Virus record (IMG/VR): IMGVR_UViG_3300021961_000253
Location: 1 to 38,054 of that record
Reading direction: 5' to 3' (one strand)
From: a virus
Length of the DNA: 38,054 nt
The notes under the pieces are model-generated. The model had not been told where the DNA came from and ran no database searches. It worked only from the letters and a program-made list of their open reading frames with translations. Both the position numbers and the translations under genes were made by a program. Position 1 is the first letter of the stretch. Every line of letters starts with the position of its first letter. This document shows positions 1 to 8,985 of the stretch, piece after piece.

Positions 1-332
1 TAGTAGACGGTAAGGTTACACAGGTCATCGTGGCTGAACCAGAATTTTTTGATACATTCGTAGATTCAAGTCCTGGTACTTGGATTCAAACAAGCTATAA
101 TACGCATGGTAATCAACACCCAGAAGGCAGACCTTTAAGAGGAAACTACGCTGGAATTGGTTACACATACGATGCAACTAACGATGTATTCGTAGCCCCT
201 AAACCTTTTAATTCTTGGGCTCTTAATGAAGATACTTGGTTATGGGAAGCACCTGTTGCAATGCCAGATGATGGTAAAGTATATAACTGGGATGAAGCAT
301 CAACTTCTTGGAAAGAAGTAGACTTAGGATAA
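1..332 (+). CDS. Tail-fibre-associated protein, 5' end cut by window
   Basis: The reading frame is open from base 3, upstream of the first possible GTG at base 30, and reads VDGKVTQVIVAEPEFFDTF across that GTG. This looks like continuous protein, so the gene almost certainly starts before the window. The visible part ends with a tryptophan-rich section (KPFNSWALNEDTWLWEAP, YNWDEASTSWKEV) typical of small proteins encoded beside phage tail fibres. No enzymatic motif is seen. It lies 3 bases before a glycine-rich fibre gene. A structural or fibre-assembly role is inferred from family resemblance and context. Confidence 0.7.
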   Translation, partial: VDGKVTQVIVAEPEFFDTFVDSSPGTWIQTSYNTHGNQHPEGRPLRGNYAGIGYTYDATNDVFVAPKPFNSWALNEDTWLWEAPVAMPDDGKVYNWDEASTSWKEVDLG

Positions 333-335
333 CAT

Positions 336-1307
336 ATGACAAATGCGGTGAATCTATCAGCACTAGGTTCTAACGGAGGAACGTCCATATCAACATGGAC
401 TACAGGAACTCGTCCAGCTTCGCCTATTACAGGGCAGATGGGGTATAACACAACAATAGGACAAATGGAATTTTATAGTGGAACAGCTTGGGTTGGAACA
501 TATGCTTCACCTACATATTCAGCTTCTTATTTAGTTGTTGCTGGTGGTGGCGGTTCTGGATATGACCGTGGAGGTGGTGGTGGAGCTGGTGGATTATTAA
601 CAAGTACTGCTACATTGTCTGTTGGGGTTTCATATTCTATTACAGTAGGTGCGGGCGGTGCTGGCGGAGTTGGTACTACAGGAAGTAACGGAAGTAACTC
701 TGTTTTATCAGGTACAGGAATAACTACTCAAACTGCTATAGGTGGTGGGGGTGGAGGTTCAGGTGCTGTTGGAGCAGGTGCTTCTGGTGGCTCAGGTGGA
801 GGCGGTGTTGGTTATAGTGCATGGGCAGGTGGGTCAGGAACTTCTGGACAAGGAAATGCAGGTGGAACAGGTTTAGGAAGTTCTATTATACCTGCTGCTG
901 CAGGTGGTGGTGGTGGAGCAGGAGCTGTTGGTGCCAACGGTTCAAATTCTCCAAATTCAGGCGGTAATGGCGGTGTAGGTATTGCTTCATCTATTACAGG
1001 TTCTTCTGTTTATTATGCTGGAGGCGGTGGTGGAGGAAATAATACAGGAGGAACAGGAGGTTCTGGCGGTAATGGCGGAGGTGGCAATGCTGGAGCTACG
1101 GGGGTTGCTGGTACTGCTAATACAGGTGGAGGTGCTGGTGGACCAACAACAAATAGTGTTAATGGCTCTGCTGGTGGATCTGGCGTTGTTATATTAAGTG
1201 TTCCCACTGCAAACTATTCTGGTACAACCACAGGTTCTCCCACTATAACAACATCAGGCTCAAACACAATTATTAAATTTACAAGCTCAGGCACATACAC
1301 AGCATAA
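336..1307 (+). CDS. Glycine-rich tail fibre protein
   Basis: This 323-residue protein has an N-terminal virion-attachment-like segment (about residues 1-60, with TTGTRPASPITGQMGYNTT and EFYSG.AWVG). A long Gly/Ala/Ser/Asn-rich region (about 65-285) and a beta-rich C-terminal tail follow. The motif SYLVVAGGGGSG begins the same kind of glycine-rich domain found twice more in this window (2392-3369 and 6893-8914). Such domains are common in distal fibres of phages from aquatic bacteria and probably bind receptors. Proline-rich reading frames on the opposite strand are by-products of the glycine codons. Confidence 0.8.
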   Translation: MTNAVNLSALGSNGGTSISTWTTGTRPASPITGQMGYNTTIGQMEFYSGTAWVGTYASPTYSASYLVVAGGGGSGYDRGGGGGAGGLLTSTATLSVGVSYSITVGAGGAGGVGTTGSNGSNSVLSGTGITTQTAIGGGGGGSGAVGAGASGGSGGGGVGYSAWAGGSGTSGQGNAGGTGLGSSIIPAAAGGGGGAGAVGANGSNSPNSGGNGGVGIASSITGSSVYYAGGGGGGNNTGGTGGSGGNGGGGNAGATGVAGTANTGGGAGGPTTNSVNGSAGGSGVVILSVPTANYSGTTTGSPTITTSGSNTIIKFTSSGTYTA

Positions 1308-1316
1308 GGATAAATC

Positions 1317-1529
1317 ATGGCTCTTACAAAAGTCCAGTCACAGATGATAGGTAACGGTACAAGTAGTACCGCATTTAACCCTGGAACACCGTTATACGAA
1401 AATACTCTGACTATTACAACAAGCTACACTATAACAGCTGGTAGTTCAGCCATGTCGGTCGGGCCCCTAACTATAAATTCTGGGGTCGCAATAACTATAC
1501 CCTCAACGAGCAAATGGGTTGTGCTGTAA
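1317..1529 (+). CDS. Small tail-fibre-like protein
   Basis: A 70-residue beta-rich protein. It starts MALTKVQSQMIGNG, an opening often seen in aquatic phage fibre proteins, and ends VAITIPSTSKWVVL, which resembles the C-terminal strand of longer fibres. It may be a minimal fibre module or the remnant of a larger one. It lies 9 bases after the glycine-rich fibre gene, and an AAGGA ribosome site follows for the next gene. Confidence 0.6.
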   Translation: MALTKVQSQMIGNGTSSTAFNPGTPLYENTLTITTSYTITAGSSAMSVGPLTINSGVAITIPSTSKWVVL

Positions 1530-1546
1530 ATTAAAAGGAATAGATA

Positions 1547-2125
1547 ATGTCATCAATTAGCATAGCGGGAGATACAAGCGGTTCAGTAATTTTGCAAGCA
1601 CCTAGTGTTGCAGGGTCAACTACGCTTACACTTCCATCAACGAGTGGTAATGTATTAACATCTGCTAGTTCTTTAGCAGCGAGTCAATTGCCAGCAGGAA
1701 GTGTATTACAAGTAGTGTCATCAACAACAAGTACAAGAACTACATCAACAAGTGCCTCTTATGTTGATGCAAATTTATCTGCATCAATAACACCATCAAG
1801 TGCAACAAATAATATTTTAGTTATTGTTACATATACATTAGCTAACGATAATTCTTCATATGCATCATGGTCACAACTTTTAAGAGGATCAACTCAAATA
1901 GCACAAAGAACTTATTATACAGCTGCTTCTAATTCTTATGCATCTATAAGTGCTAGTTTATCTGTTTTGGATAGTCCAGCAACTACATCATCTACTACAT
2001 ATAAAATGCAAATTAGAAATGATGGTGCTGGAACTGCTACATTTAATGGGCCTACTATAATGTCTTATAGTTCTGGGGTACCGACTAATTACTCAACTAT
2101 TACACTTATGGAAATAAAAGCATGA
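1547..2125 (+). CDS. Beta-sandwich tail fibre protein
   Basis: A 192-residue Ser/Thr-rich protein. Residues 1-50 look like a repetitive attachment stalk (SISIAGDTSGSVILQAPSVAG). From about residue 60 it reads as a beta-sandwich of the C1q/TNF-like kind frequent at phage fibre tips, ending ITLMEIKA, a common C-terminus for such fibres. No catalytic signature is seen. The stop overlaps the next start (ATGATG), so translation is coupled to the 88-residue protein downstream, a likely fibre partner. Confidence 0.7.
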   Translation: MSSISIAGDTSGSVILQAPSVAGSTTLTLPSTSGNVLTSASSLAASQLPAGSVLQVVSSTTSTRTTSTSASYVDANLSASITPSSATNNILVIVTYTLANDNSSYASWSQLLRGSTQIAQRTYYTAASNSYASISASLSVLDSPATTSSTTYKMQIRNDGAGTATFNGPTIMSYSSGVPTNYSTITLMEIKA

Positions 2126-2388
2126 TGGATAAACATTCAGCCATATACAAACTTAATCCTAACGTAGTCACTATTCGTGGTGATGTTGCATATGACAAAG
2201 ACGAACAAGAAGTAGCATACGATAATGACGCTGTAGAAGCTCTTATGGCTGCAGAAGCATACAAAGAAAAAAGAGCCCAAGAATACCCAGCTATCGCAGA
2301 CCAACTAGATTATATTTATCACAACGGGATAGATGCTTGGAAAGAAGACATGATTGACCCCGTAAAAAATAAGTACCCAAAAGGATAA
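2122..2388 (+). CDS. Small tail-fibre partner protein
   Basis: An 88-residue charged protein with a helical C-terminal half (YPAIADQLDYIYHNGIDAWK...KNKYPKG). The pattern YPxIxDQLDxxYHxGxxxWK recurs in small proteins encoded directly after phage fibre genes, where they are thought to be fibre-assembly or capping proteins. It overlaps the upstream fibre gene by four bases. A second ATG lies three bases inside (2125), so the exact start is uncertain by one codon. Confidence 0.65.
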   Translation: MMDKHSAIYKLNPNVVTIRGDVAYDKDEQEVAYDNDAVEALMAAEAYKEKRAQEYPAIADQLDYIYHNGIDAWKEDMIDPVKNKYPKG

Positions 2389-2391
2389 AAC

Positions 2392-3369
2392 ATGGCATCA
2401 ACAATAAATTCTACAACAAGCTCTGGCGTAGTTATAACTTCTGATAACACAGGACAGCTTCAACTACAAAGTGCGGGTACTACTTATCTTACATTAAGCG
2501 CTACTGCAGGAACTCAAATTTCTTCTTGGACAACAGCAGGTAGACCATCAAGTCCTGGAAATGGAAGTATTGGATATAACACAACTACTAATACATGGGA
2601 AGCATATAACAATGGTGGATGGATTCCATCAAATTCTAGTATAGTTACAAACTATCAATCATTTACTTCAAGTACTACATGGACTGTGCCTTCTGGAGTT
2701 AGATTTGTTAATGTACTTATAGTCGGAGGCGGAGGTGGTGGTGGTACTACAGGAGGCGGAGGTGGTGGAGGCGGAGGCGTAGTTTTTGTTCCAAATTACC
2801 CAGTTACTCCTGCAGCAAGTATTACCGTAACAGTAGGTAGCGGTGGTTCTCCAGCTTCTAATGGAGGTTATTCTCAATTTAATAATGATATGATTGCTTG
2901 GGGCGGTGGTGGAGGATCTACATTAACCGATACTTCTTTTGGAAATGTTAATGGTCCTAAATTAGGTGCAAGTGGTGGTGGAGCTGGAGCTACATCTACT
3001 GCTCTTGGAACGCCAGCACCAGGAAGTGCTCAAGGTAGTTCTGGAGGATGGGCACCAATTGCTGGACCATATCCTGCTGGCGGTGGAGGTGGGGCTGGTA
3101 GCGTTGGCGGTAATGGTGTTGGATCAACAAATGGACCTGGTGGAACTGGGGCTTTTTATAAAATGTTCGCATCTTATGGTCAAAGTGGTTGGTTTGGCGG
3201 TGGTGGTGGTGGTGGATACACAGGAAATACATTAGGCGCTGCTGGTTTAGGCGGAGGAGGTGCTGGAGCAGTTGCAGGTACAGCTAATACAGGCGGTGGA
3301 GGCGGAGGTGTTTATACAGCAGGCACCAATGGCGGTTCAGGTGTAGTTATTGTTGCATGGTATCAATAA
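2392..3369 (+). CDS. Glycine-rich tail fibre protein
   Basis: A 325-residue protein built like the 336-1307 product. The N-terminal part contains TTAGRPSSPGNGSIGYNTT, very close to the TGTRPASPITGQMGYNTT of the other gene, then YQSFTSSTTWTVPSGVRFVNVLIVGGGGGGG starting about residue 89. That is the first strands of a glycine-rich beta domain. The glycine-rich region runs to near the C-terminus, which ends SGVVIVAWYQ. The two genes look like paralogues that share an attachment region and differ in the tip. Confidence 0.8.
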   Translation: MASTINSTTSSGVVITSDNTGQLQLQSAGTTYLTLSATAGTQISSWTTAGRPSSPGNGSIGYNTTTNTWEAYNNGGWIPSNSSIVTNYQSFTSSTTWTVPSGVRFVNVLIVGGGGGGGTTGGGGGGGGGVVFVPNYPVTPAASITVTVGSGGSPASNGGYSQFNNDMIAWGGGGGSTLTDTSFGNVNGPKLGASGGGAGATSTALGTPAPGSAQGSSGGWAPIAGPYPAGGGGGAGSVGGNGVGSTNGPGGTGAFYKMFASYGQSGWFGGGGGGGYTGNTLGAAGLGGGGAGAVAGTANTGGGGGGVYTAGTNGGSGVVIVAWYQ

Positions 3370-3408
3370 ATATGTGTAAAAGAATTAATTTTGAAGGAAT
3401 AAAATAAT

Positions 3409-4536
3409 ATGTCACTTATCGTAGACGGCACCACGGGAGTAACCTTTAACGACTCATCTCTACAAGGAGCTGCAGCGTCACCTTATGTGCTAAAGAACCG
3501 TATTATAAATGGGGATATGAGGATTGACCAGAGAAATGCTGGTGCTAGTGGAACAGCAAATGCCTACACCGTAGATAGATTTTATTATTATGGCGCACAA
3601 GCATCAAAAGGAACTTGGCAACAAAATGCAGGTTCAGTAACGCCACCAGCAGGGTTTACAAACTATTTAGGATTTACATCTTCTTCCGCATATTCTGTTA
3701 TTTCAACAGATACTTTTACATTTAATCAAGCAATCGAAGGGTTAAATTGTGCAGATTTAGGATGGGGTTCTGCCAATGCTAAAACAGTTACTCTATCTTT
3801 TTGGGTAAGAAGTTCTTTAACAGGAACATTTTGTGGCTCTATTCAAAATTCTGCATCAAATAGAAGTTATGGTTATACATATACCATTTCATCTGCGAAT
3901 ACTTGGGAACAAAAATCAATAACCATTTCTGGAGACACAACTGGAACGTGGCTTACCACTAACGGTGTTGGAATTAGGATTTATTTTACTTTAGCAGCTG
4001 GTTCAGGTTACCAAACTGCAACACCTAATACTTGGCAAGCAAACGATGCAACTTATACAGTTTCTGGCGCAACATCAGTCGTAGGCACTAACGGTGCTAC
4101 ATGGTACATCACAGGTGTCCAACTAGAAATAGGCACATCAGCAACACCGTTTGAACGCAGAATGATTACAAATGAGTTAAATTTATGTAAGAGATACTAT
4201 GAAAAATCTTATGATTATTCTGTAGTTCCAGGAACAACAACTAATGTAGGAAGATGGAATGCTGGGGGAACTGATACAGGACGAACAACAGGACGTATTT
4301 CTGGTAATCATATAGTATTCCAAGTTGAAAAAAGAGCAATACCAACTGTAACATCATATGATGCTGTTGGAAATTCTGGAAAATGCACTAGATTTACATT
4401 GGGTACGGCTGATAATAATAATCAAGGCGTATATATTGCAGACTCATCAACAAACGGATGGTTTCCATTTGCAGATCCGAGTGGAACTAATGACTCAGGA
4501 TGTGGAGTGCATTGGGTAGCTTCAGCTGAATTATAG
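3409..4536 (+). CDS. Tail fibre protein with carbohydrate-binding-like domain
   Basis: A 375-residue protein. The N-terminus ([17 protein letters not shown]) is a short attachment motif common in phage fibres. It is followed by [18 protein letters not shown]...[10 protein letters not shown], the start of a jelly-roll domain typical of phage and prophage fibres and related to carbohydrate-binding modules. The centre ends in [20 protein letters not shown], a recurrent ending of that domain. The rest (about 250-375) is a variable C-terminal region. Cell-surface glycan binding is inferred from the family. Confidence 0.75.
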   Translation: MSLIVDGTTGVTFNDSSLQGAAASPYVLKNRIINGDMRIDQRNAGASGTANAYTVDRFYYYGAQASKGTWQQNAGSVTPPAGFTNYLGFTSSSAYSVISTDTFTFNQAIEGLNCADLGWGSANAKTVTLSFWVRSSLTGTFCGSIQNSASNRSYGYTYTISSANTWEQKSITISGDTTGTWLTTNGVGIRIYFTLAAGSGYQTATPNTWQANDATYTVSGATSVVGTNGATWYITGVQLEIGTSATPFERRMITNELNLCKRYYEKSYDYSVVPGTTTNVGRWNAGGTDTGRTTGRISGNHIVFQVEKRAIPTVTSYDAVGNSGKCTRFTLGTADNNNQGVYIADSSTNGWFPFADPSGTNDSGCGVHWVASAEL

Positions 4537-4544
4537 GAGATGAT

Positions 4545-4703
4545 ATGTATAAACTAATTAAAGATATTTTTAGTAGTGAAGTTAAGTCTGTTCAAAGACT
4601 TTCAGATAACGCTTGCATTCCATTTGCACCAGCTAACACAGACTACCAAGCATACCTAAAATGGCTTGAAGAAGGCAATACGCCTCTACCTGCGGACGAA
4701 TAA
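4545..4703 (+). CDS. Small fibre-assembly-like protein
   Basis: A 52-residue gene with GGAG just upstream (about 4536-4539). It ends in the pattern [21 protein letters not shown], which is characteristic of small tail-fibre-associated proteins and of the C-terminal ends of fibre chaperone-like proteins in many phages. Its TAA overlaps the next ATG (TAATG), so the two genes are translationally coupled. No enzyme motif is seen. Confidence 0.7.
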   Translation: MYKLIKDIFSSEVKSVQRLSDNACIPFAPANTDYQAYLKWLEEGNTPLPADE

Positions 4704-5605
4704 TGTTTGGTAATTCCGCCTTTGCCGTAGCCCCTTTTGCAACCCTAGGTGCGGGTACAGCATTCTCGTTTTCTATAATTGAGAATGTTAACATGGCTGA
4801 CTTAAACAGCCAAGTTTTTGCCGCCACCGCATCAGTGACAGAAAATGTTGTGATGGACGATATTGATGCTACATCAGGTGATTTCTTTGGTACTATAAAT
4901 GAGTTTGTAACAATGAACGATGTAGAAACTATTGCAGCTCAGTTTGCATCAAGCATTACAGAGAATTCAAATTTAGCAGATGTTAACGACATAACAGCGC
5001 AGTTCGCAACAAGCAAGACAGAAAATGTAGTCATGGATGATGTAAGAATAGACTATTTTGCAGCATTAGAGTCTAGAGTAGAACCATTTACTATGGCAGA
5101 TATTGTTTCCATCGCTGCACAGTTTTCTGCTAGTTTGAATGAAAACAGCAACCTAGCTGATATAAACGCTATCTCTGCTCAGTTTAATGTAAGCCGTACT
5201 GAAAATATCACTATGGCTGACGCAGCAAGCATTATAGCTAACTTTGTAGTAAGTCAAGCTGAAGATGTCACAATGGCAGATATAGAGACTATTATCTCTG
5301 TATTTACATTTGTTATTACAGAAAACTTAAATGCAGCTGATGCTAATTCTGTAATTTCTAACTTTAATGTTTCACTCACTGAAAACTCTAATTTAGCGGA
5401 TTCAGCAGCGGTAGCAGCTCAATTCCAAGCTTCTATCATAGAAACATTATCAATGCTAGACTCCCAATTCCCTCGTGGATGGTTTAAAATAAACGATGAC
5501 CAAGCTGTTACCTGGTCAGCTATTAACAACACTCAGTCAACATCTTGGACTGAAATTAATAATTTCCAACCTAGCTCATGGGTTGTAATAGACGATACTC
5601 AATAA
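4703..5605 (+). CDS. Tandem 20-residue repeat protein, likely tail fibre
   Basis: A 300-residue protein. Residues 27-246 consist of eleven back-to-back 20-residue repeats of the pattern E-N-x-x-M-A-D followed by A-x-F and S-x-x-T/E, with almost no length variation. The C-terminus (about 257-300) has a second short repeat in which a tryptophan is followed by an Ile-Asn/Asp-Asp/Asn-x-Gln unit (WFKINDDQ, WSAINNTQ, WTEINNFQ, WVVIDDTQ). The regular repeats suggest a rod or solenoid. Coupled translation with the upstream fibre-assembly-like gene and the fibre neighbourhood support a structural shaft role. Confidence 0.65.
   Translation: MFGNSAFAVAPFATLGAGTAFSFSIIENVNMADLNSQVFAATASVTENVVMDDIDATSGDFFGTINEFVTMNDVETIAAQFASSITENSNLADVNDITAQFATSKTENVVMDDVRIDYFAALESRVEPFTMADIVSIAAQFSASLNENSNLADINAISAQFNVSRTENITMADAASIIANFVVSQAEDVTMADIETIISVFTFVITENLNAADANSVISNFNVSLTENSNLADSAAVAAQFQASIIETLSMLDSQFPRGWFKINDDQAVTWSAINNTQSTSWTEINNFQPSSWVVIDDTQ
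4781..5440 (+). repeat. Eleven degenerate 60-bp tandem repeats, in frame
   Basis: The DNA encoding residues 27-246 of the protein at 4703-5605 repeats every 60 bp (20 codons). The best-conserved part encodes E-N-x-x-M-A-D. The copies have diverged at the nucleotide level but keep the reading frame and length. Confidence 0.75.
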
Positions 5606-5614
5606 GGACATATT

Positions 5615-6655
5615 ATGGCATCTACGTATTCAAGCTCCCTAAAGCTCACTCTCATTGGAGATGGTGAACAGGCTGGTACCTGGGGATCAACTACCAATAA
5701 CAACTGGAACTTGATAGAACAAGCCGTAACAGGTGTTGATGGTATTGATTTAACAGGCCTTACAACTTATACCCTTAGTAATCTTAATGGTACTACAGAT
5801 GAATCTAGAAACTTAACTTTAGTATTTATAGGTACTCCAGCTTCTACAGTCACCGTTTCAGCCCCATTACAAGATAAATTTTATATTGTAAGAAATGCTA
5901 CAGGACAAACAATTACAATGTCTGCCTCTGGCGGATCTGTATCATTATCTATTCCATCAGGTGTAACTGCACAAATATATTGTGATGCAACAAATGAATC
6001 TGGTACAGGTACTGGATTCTATGCTGCACAAACAGGAACTGCTAGTAACTTTACAGTAAACGGTAATCTATCTGTTTTAGGTAATCAAACTAATACAGGT
6101 AACTTTTTAGCTGCTGGTGTTTTAGGTGCTTATATATCCGCTTCATTTACTGGTGGTATTAGTAATGGATCTGGTTTAGCAGGTACTATTCTTAACGTAT
6201 CTGCAGTCACAAGTGGCACAATATTTATTGGCCAAAGAATATCTGGTACTGGTATTACATCAGGTACATTTGTGACTGGATTTGGCACAGGCTCTGGAGG
6301 TATTGGTACTTATACAGTTAATACATCTCAATTAGTAGGTGCTGGTACAACGATTACAGGTGCAGCTAGTGCAATTGCTACAACGCCAGCATCTGGTGAC
6401 AACTCAGTAAATATTGCAACTACAGCATTCGTACAATCTACTGTAGGTGTTCTTGGTACTATGGCATCTCAAAATGCTAGTGCAGTAGCGATTACTGGAG
6501 GCACAATTGCAGGTGTAGCTATCTCAGGCGCAACGATTGCATCAAGTACTATAGGCGGCCTTACTTTAGGTACAAACGGTACAGGCACTAAAACAATTTC
6601 AACAAGTACTCCAACTGGTGGTTCAGATGGAGACATCTGGTATCAGGTAAGTTAA
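5615..6655 (+). CDS. Tail fibre protein with beta-rich N-terminal module
   Basis: A 346-residue protein. Residues 1-140 ([24 protein letters not shown], then [12 protein letters not shown] and [17 protein letters not shown]) match a recurrent N-terminal module of aquatic phage fibre and virion proteins. The middle (about 145-260) is Gly/Thr-rich and repetitive, and the C-terminus ([15 protein letters not shown]) resembles endings found in other phage structural proteins. No enzyme signature is visible. It lies 2 bases upstream of the small cysteine-rich gene. Confidence 0.75.
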   Translation: MASTYSSSLKLTLIGDGEQAGTWGSTTNNNWNLIEQAVTGVDGIDLTGLTTYTLSNLNGTTDESRNLTLVFIGTPASTVTVSAPLQDKFYIVRNATGQTITMSASGGSVSLSIPSGVTAQIYCDATNESGTGTGFYAAQTGTASNFTVNGNLSVLGNQTNTGNFLAAGVLGAYISASFTGGISNGSGLAGTILNVSAVTSGTIFIGQRISGTGITSGTFVTGFGTGSGGIGTYTVNTSQLVGAGTTITGAASAIATTPASGDNSVNIATTAFVQSTVGVLGTMASQNASAVAITGGTIAGVAISGATIASSTIGGLTLGTNGTGTKTISTSTPTGGSDGDIWYQVS

Positions 6656-6657
6656 TT

Positions 6658-6891
6658 ATGGAAAACATTAATCCATCAGAAGCAACAGAATATGAAATAG
6701 CAAGATACTTAGGAGAAGCGCCTGCAGGATTTACCGTTTCAGATCAAGTAGCAGCACAAAGAATTTCTATTTGTAATGAATGTCCAGAAAAGGTTGAAAC
6801 TTTGGGCGTTGATAAATGTAACTTATGTAACTGTATTATTAAATTAAAAACAAAACTAACTCACACAAACTGCCCTATAGATAAGTGGTAA
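6658..6891 (+). CDS. Small cysteine-rich metal-binding-like protein
   Basis: A 77-residue protein with six cysteines (C39, C42, C54, C57, C59, C72) in the order CNEC, CNLCNC and NCPIDKW. This arrangement (CxxC...CxxCxC...CPxxKW) recurs in short proteins near tail-fibre genes of many phages. It probably binds zinc or an iron-sulphur cluster. The function is unknown. The gene sits between two fibre genes with only 1-2 bases on either side, so co-expression with late genes is likely. Confidence 0.65.
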   Translation: MENINPSEATEYEIARYLGEAPAGFTVSDQVAAQRISICNECPEKVETLGVDKCNLCNCIIKLKTKLTHTNCPIDKW

Positions 6892-6892
6892 T

Positions 6893-8914
6893 ATGCCAAA
6901 ACTTTATGTAAAAGATAGTGGCACTTGGAAACAAGTGCAACAATTATATGTTAAACAATTAGGTGTTTGGAAAGGTGTTGTTGTAGGCCTAGTCACACAA
7001 AGTGGTATAGGTAAACAATTTTATCCAGACACAGTAGGCCCTGTCACTTATAGCTCTGCAGGAACATATACTTACACAGTTCCAGCTACAGTGACATCAA
7101 TAAGTATTGCTGCTACAGGTGGTGGTGGTGCAGGTCAAGTATCTTATTTTAATTCTGGTTCTTGGACTCAAGTTGCTGGTGCAGCTGGTGGAAACACCAC
7201 GGTTAGTGGCAGTGGATTTTCAGTCACAGCTAATGGAGGTGGTGGTGGATCATCAGGAGGCTCTGGAGGTACAGTTACTATCTCAGGTGCATCATCTACT
7301 ACATTAAACCAAACAGGTGGTAGTAAATCTTCTGGTACAGGCGGCAGTTCATATTATGGATCAGGTTCTTCACAAGGTGGAGACTTTTCTAAACCCGCTA
7401 CACCTTCTTTTGGTGCTGGTGGTGGCGCTGGTTACCAATTTGATGGACCTCAAAATTATGGTGGCTCAGGAGGTGGTACAGGTATTGCAGTATTTGCAGT
7501 CACTCCAGGTCAAACAATTAATATTACAGTAGGCGCAGGCGCAACAGGTGCTAATGTTGACTATACAAAAGGTTCTAATCACGGATCATATGCAGGTAAT
7601 GGTGGATCAGGTTTTGTATCTATTACTCCACTTGCTGCTAATGTTGCTGTTTATAATAGTGCAGGTTCATATACTTACACAGTACCTGCAGGTGTTAATT
7701 CATTAAACGTAGCTGTCACTGGAGGTGGTGGAGGTGGCGCTGCAGGCAACGATGGTGGTTACGTACACTATGGTTGGGCAGGCGGTGGTGGTGGATCAGG
7801 TTATTATTCTACAAGTACCGTAGCTGTAACTCCAGGTGAAAATTTATCAATCACTGTAGGTACTGCAGGATCTGGAGGAGCAGGTGGTTGCGGACCAGGT
7901 GGTGCTTCGGGTGGGTCTGGTGGTACATCTTCACTCAGTAGAGGTGCTACAGTTCTTTTATCAGCTGCAGGCGGTAGTGGTGGTACATCTCCTGGAGGCA
8001 CAGGTGGTACAGGGGGTGCTGGTGGTAATCCAGGTTCTAATGGATCTAGTACACAAGGTACAGGTAGTGGCGGTAATGGTGGTGCTTCTACTTATAGCGC
8101 TGGAGGAGCAGGTGGCCCAGGCGGTGGTTGTGGAAGTGGTGCAGGCTCTGCTGGATCTCAAGGTTCAGGCGGAGGTGGTGGTGGTGCACAAAACGGTTCA
8201 TGTTGCGGACATCCTGGCGGTGCTGGTGGAGCTGGTACTGTAATAGTTTCTCCAGTTAATCCTAATTCAATTACATACGCATCTTCTGGATCATATTCAT
8301 TTACTGTTCCTGCAGGAGTTACATCTATCACTATGACAGCTGTTGGTGCAGGTGGTGGTGGTGGATGGCCTTCATCAGGTAGGTCAGGTTTTTCACAAGG
8401 TGGTGGCGGTGGAGGCGGTGGTGGTGGTGGCACTTCATCATCTACTTTAGCAGTTACTCCAGGTGAAACATTATCAATTACAGTTGGTGCAGCAGGGGCT
8501 GCAGGAAACAGTGGTTCTGGAACTCAAGGTGGTACGGGTAGTACAGGTGGAACTTCTTCTGTAAACAGAGGCGCTACAGTATTAGTCACAGCTAATGGCG
8601 GTGCAGGCGGTGTAGGAGGTAATGGTAATCCTAACGTAGGTGGTGCTGGAGGTGCTGGTGGTACTGGATCAACTTCAAACGGAGTTAATGGCGTTGCAGG
8701 ATTACCTGCTGATGGTGCTGGATGGTCAACTGGTGGTGTTGGTGGTGCTTCCTCAGTAGGATCTGGAGGAACAGCTGGAAGATTTAGCACGCCAGGTGGT
8801 GCTGGAATTAATGGTGGCGGTGGAGGCGGTGGATCATCTTCTGGATTTAGTCCTAATGATGTTGAAATAGGCGGAGCTGCTGGTGGCGATGGACTTGTAA
8901 AATTTACTTATTAA
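6893..8914 (+). CDS. Large glycine-rich fibre with three repeated beta domains
   Basis: A 673-residue protein. The N-terminus has a short tandem repeat (LYVKDSGTWKQVQ / LYVKQLGVWKGVV, residues 4-30). Three copies of a beta/glycine-rich domain follow. They start near residues 51, 250 and 458 and open with TYSSAGTYTYTVPATV, VYNSAGSYTYTVPAGV and TYASSGSYSFTVPAGV. Each continues into ITVG.AG. and long Gly runs. The domain is shared with the other glycine-rich fibres in this window. It is the last fibre gene before the lysis cassette. Receptor binding is inferred. Confidence 0.8.
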   Translation: MPKLYVKDSGTWKQVQQLYVKQLGVWKGVVVGLVTQSGIGKQFYPDTVGPVTYSSAGTYTYTVPATVTSISIAATGGGGAGQVSYFNSGSWTQVAGAAGGNTTVSGSGFSVTANGGGGGSSGGSGGTVTISGASSTTLNQTGGSKSSGTGGSSYYGSGSSQGGDFSKPATPSFGAGGGAGYQFDGPQNYGGSGGGTGIAVFAVTPGQTINITVGAGATGANVDYTKGSNHGSYAGNGGSGFVSITPLAANVAVYNSAGSYTYTVPAGVNSLNVAVTGGGGGGAAGNDGGYVHYGWAGGGGGSGYYSTSTVAVTPGENLSITVGTAGSGGAGGCGPGGASGGSGGTSSLSRGATVLLSAAGGSGGTSPGGTGGTGGAGGNPGSNGSSTQGTGSGGNGGASTYSAGGAGGPGGGCGSGAGSAGSQGSGGGGGGAQNGSCCGHPGGAGGAGTVIVSPVNPNSITYASSGSYSFTVPAGVTSITMTAVGAGGGGGWPSSGRSGFSQGGGGGGGGGGGTSSSTLAVTPGETLSITVGAAGAAGNSGSGTQGGTGSTGGTSSVNRGATVLVTANGGAGGVGGNGNPNVGGAGGAGGTGSTSNGVNGVAGLPADGAGWSTGGVGGASSVGSGGTAGRFSTPGGAGINGGGGGGGSSSGFSPNDVEIGGAAGGDGLVKFTY

Positions 8915-8915
8915 T

Positions 8916-8984
8916 ATGAAAATTATTATTGGTGTTTTAATCGTATTTTGTTTACTTTGGTGCGTGCATCATTTAGGAGTTTAG
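8916..8984 (+). CDS. 22-residue single-pass membrane peptide
   Basis: A 22-codon frame (MKIIIGVLIVFCLLWCVHHLGV) begins 1 base after the fibre stop and ends 1 base before the holin start. It is a short lysine-led hydrophobic helix, as expected for a tiny membrane protein. Its exact fit between two tightly packed genes supports it being real. It may assist lysis (for example a holin regulator), but this is only positional inference. Confidence 0.45.
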   Translation: MKIIIGVLIVFCLLWCVHHLGV

Positions 8985-8985
8985 A

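Noticed and set aside
1013-1207. Proline-rich minus-strand frame, and similar ones at 7804-8001, 8158-8433 and 8524-8790
   Set aside because: These are the reverse complements of glycine-rich fibre codons (GGN read as CCN), not genes.
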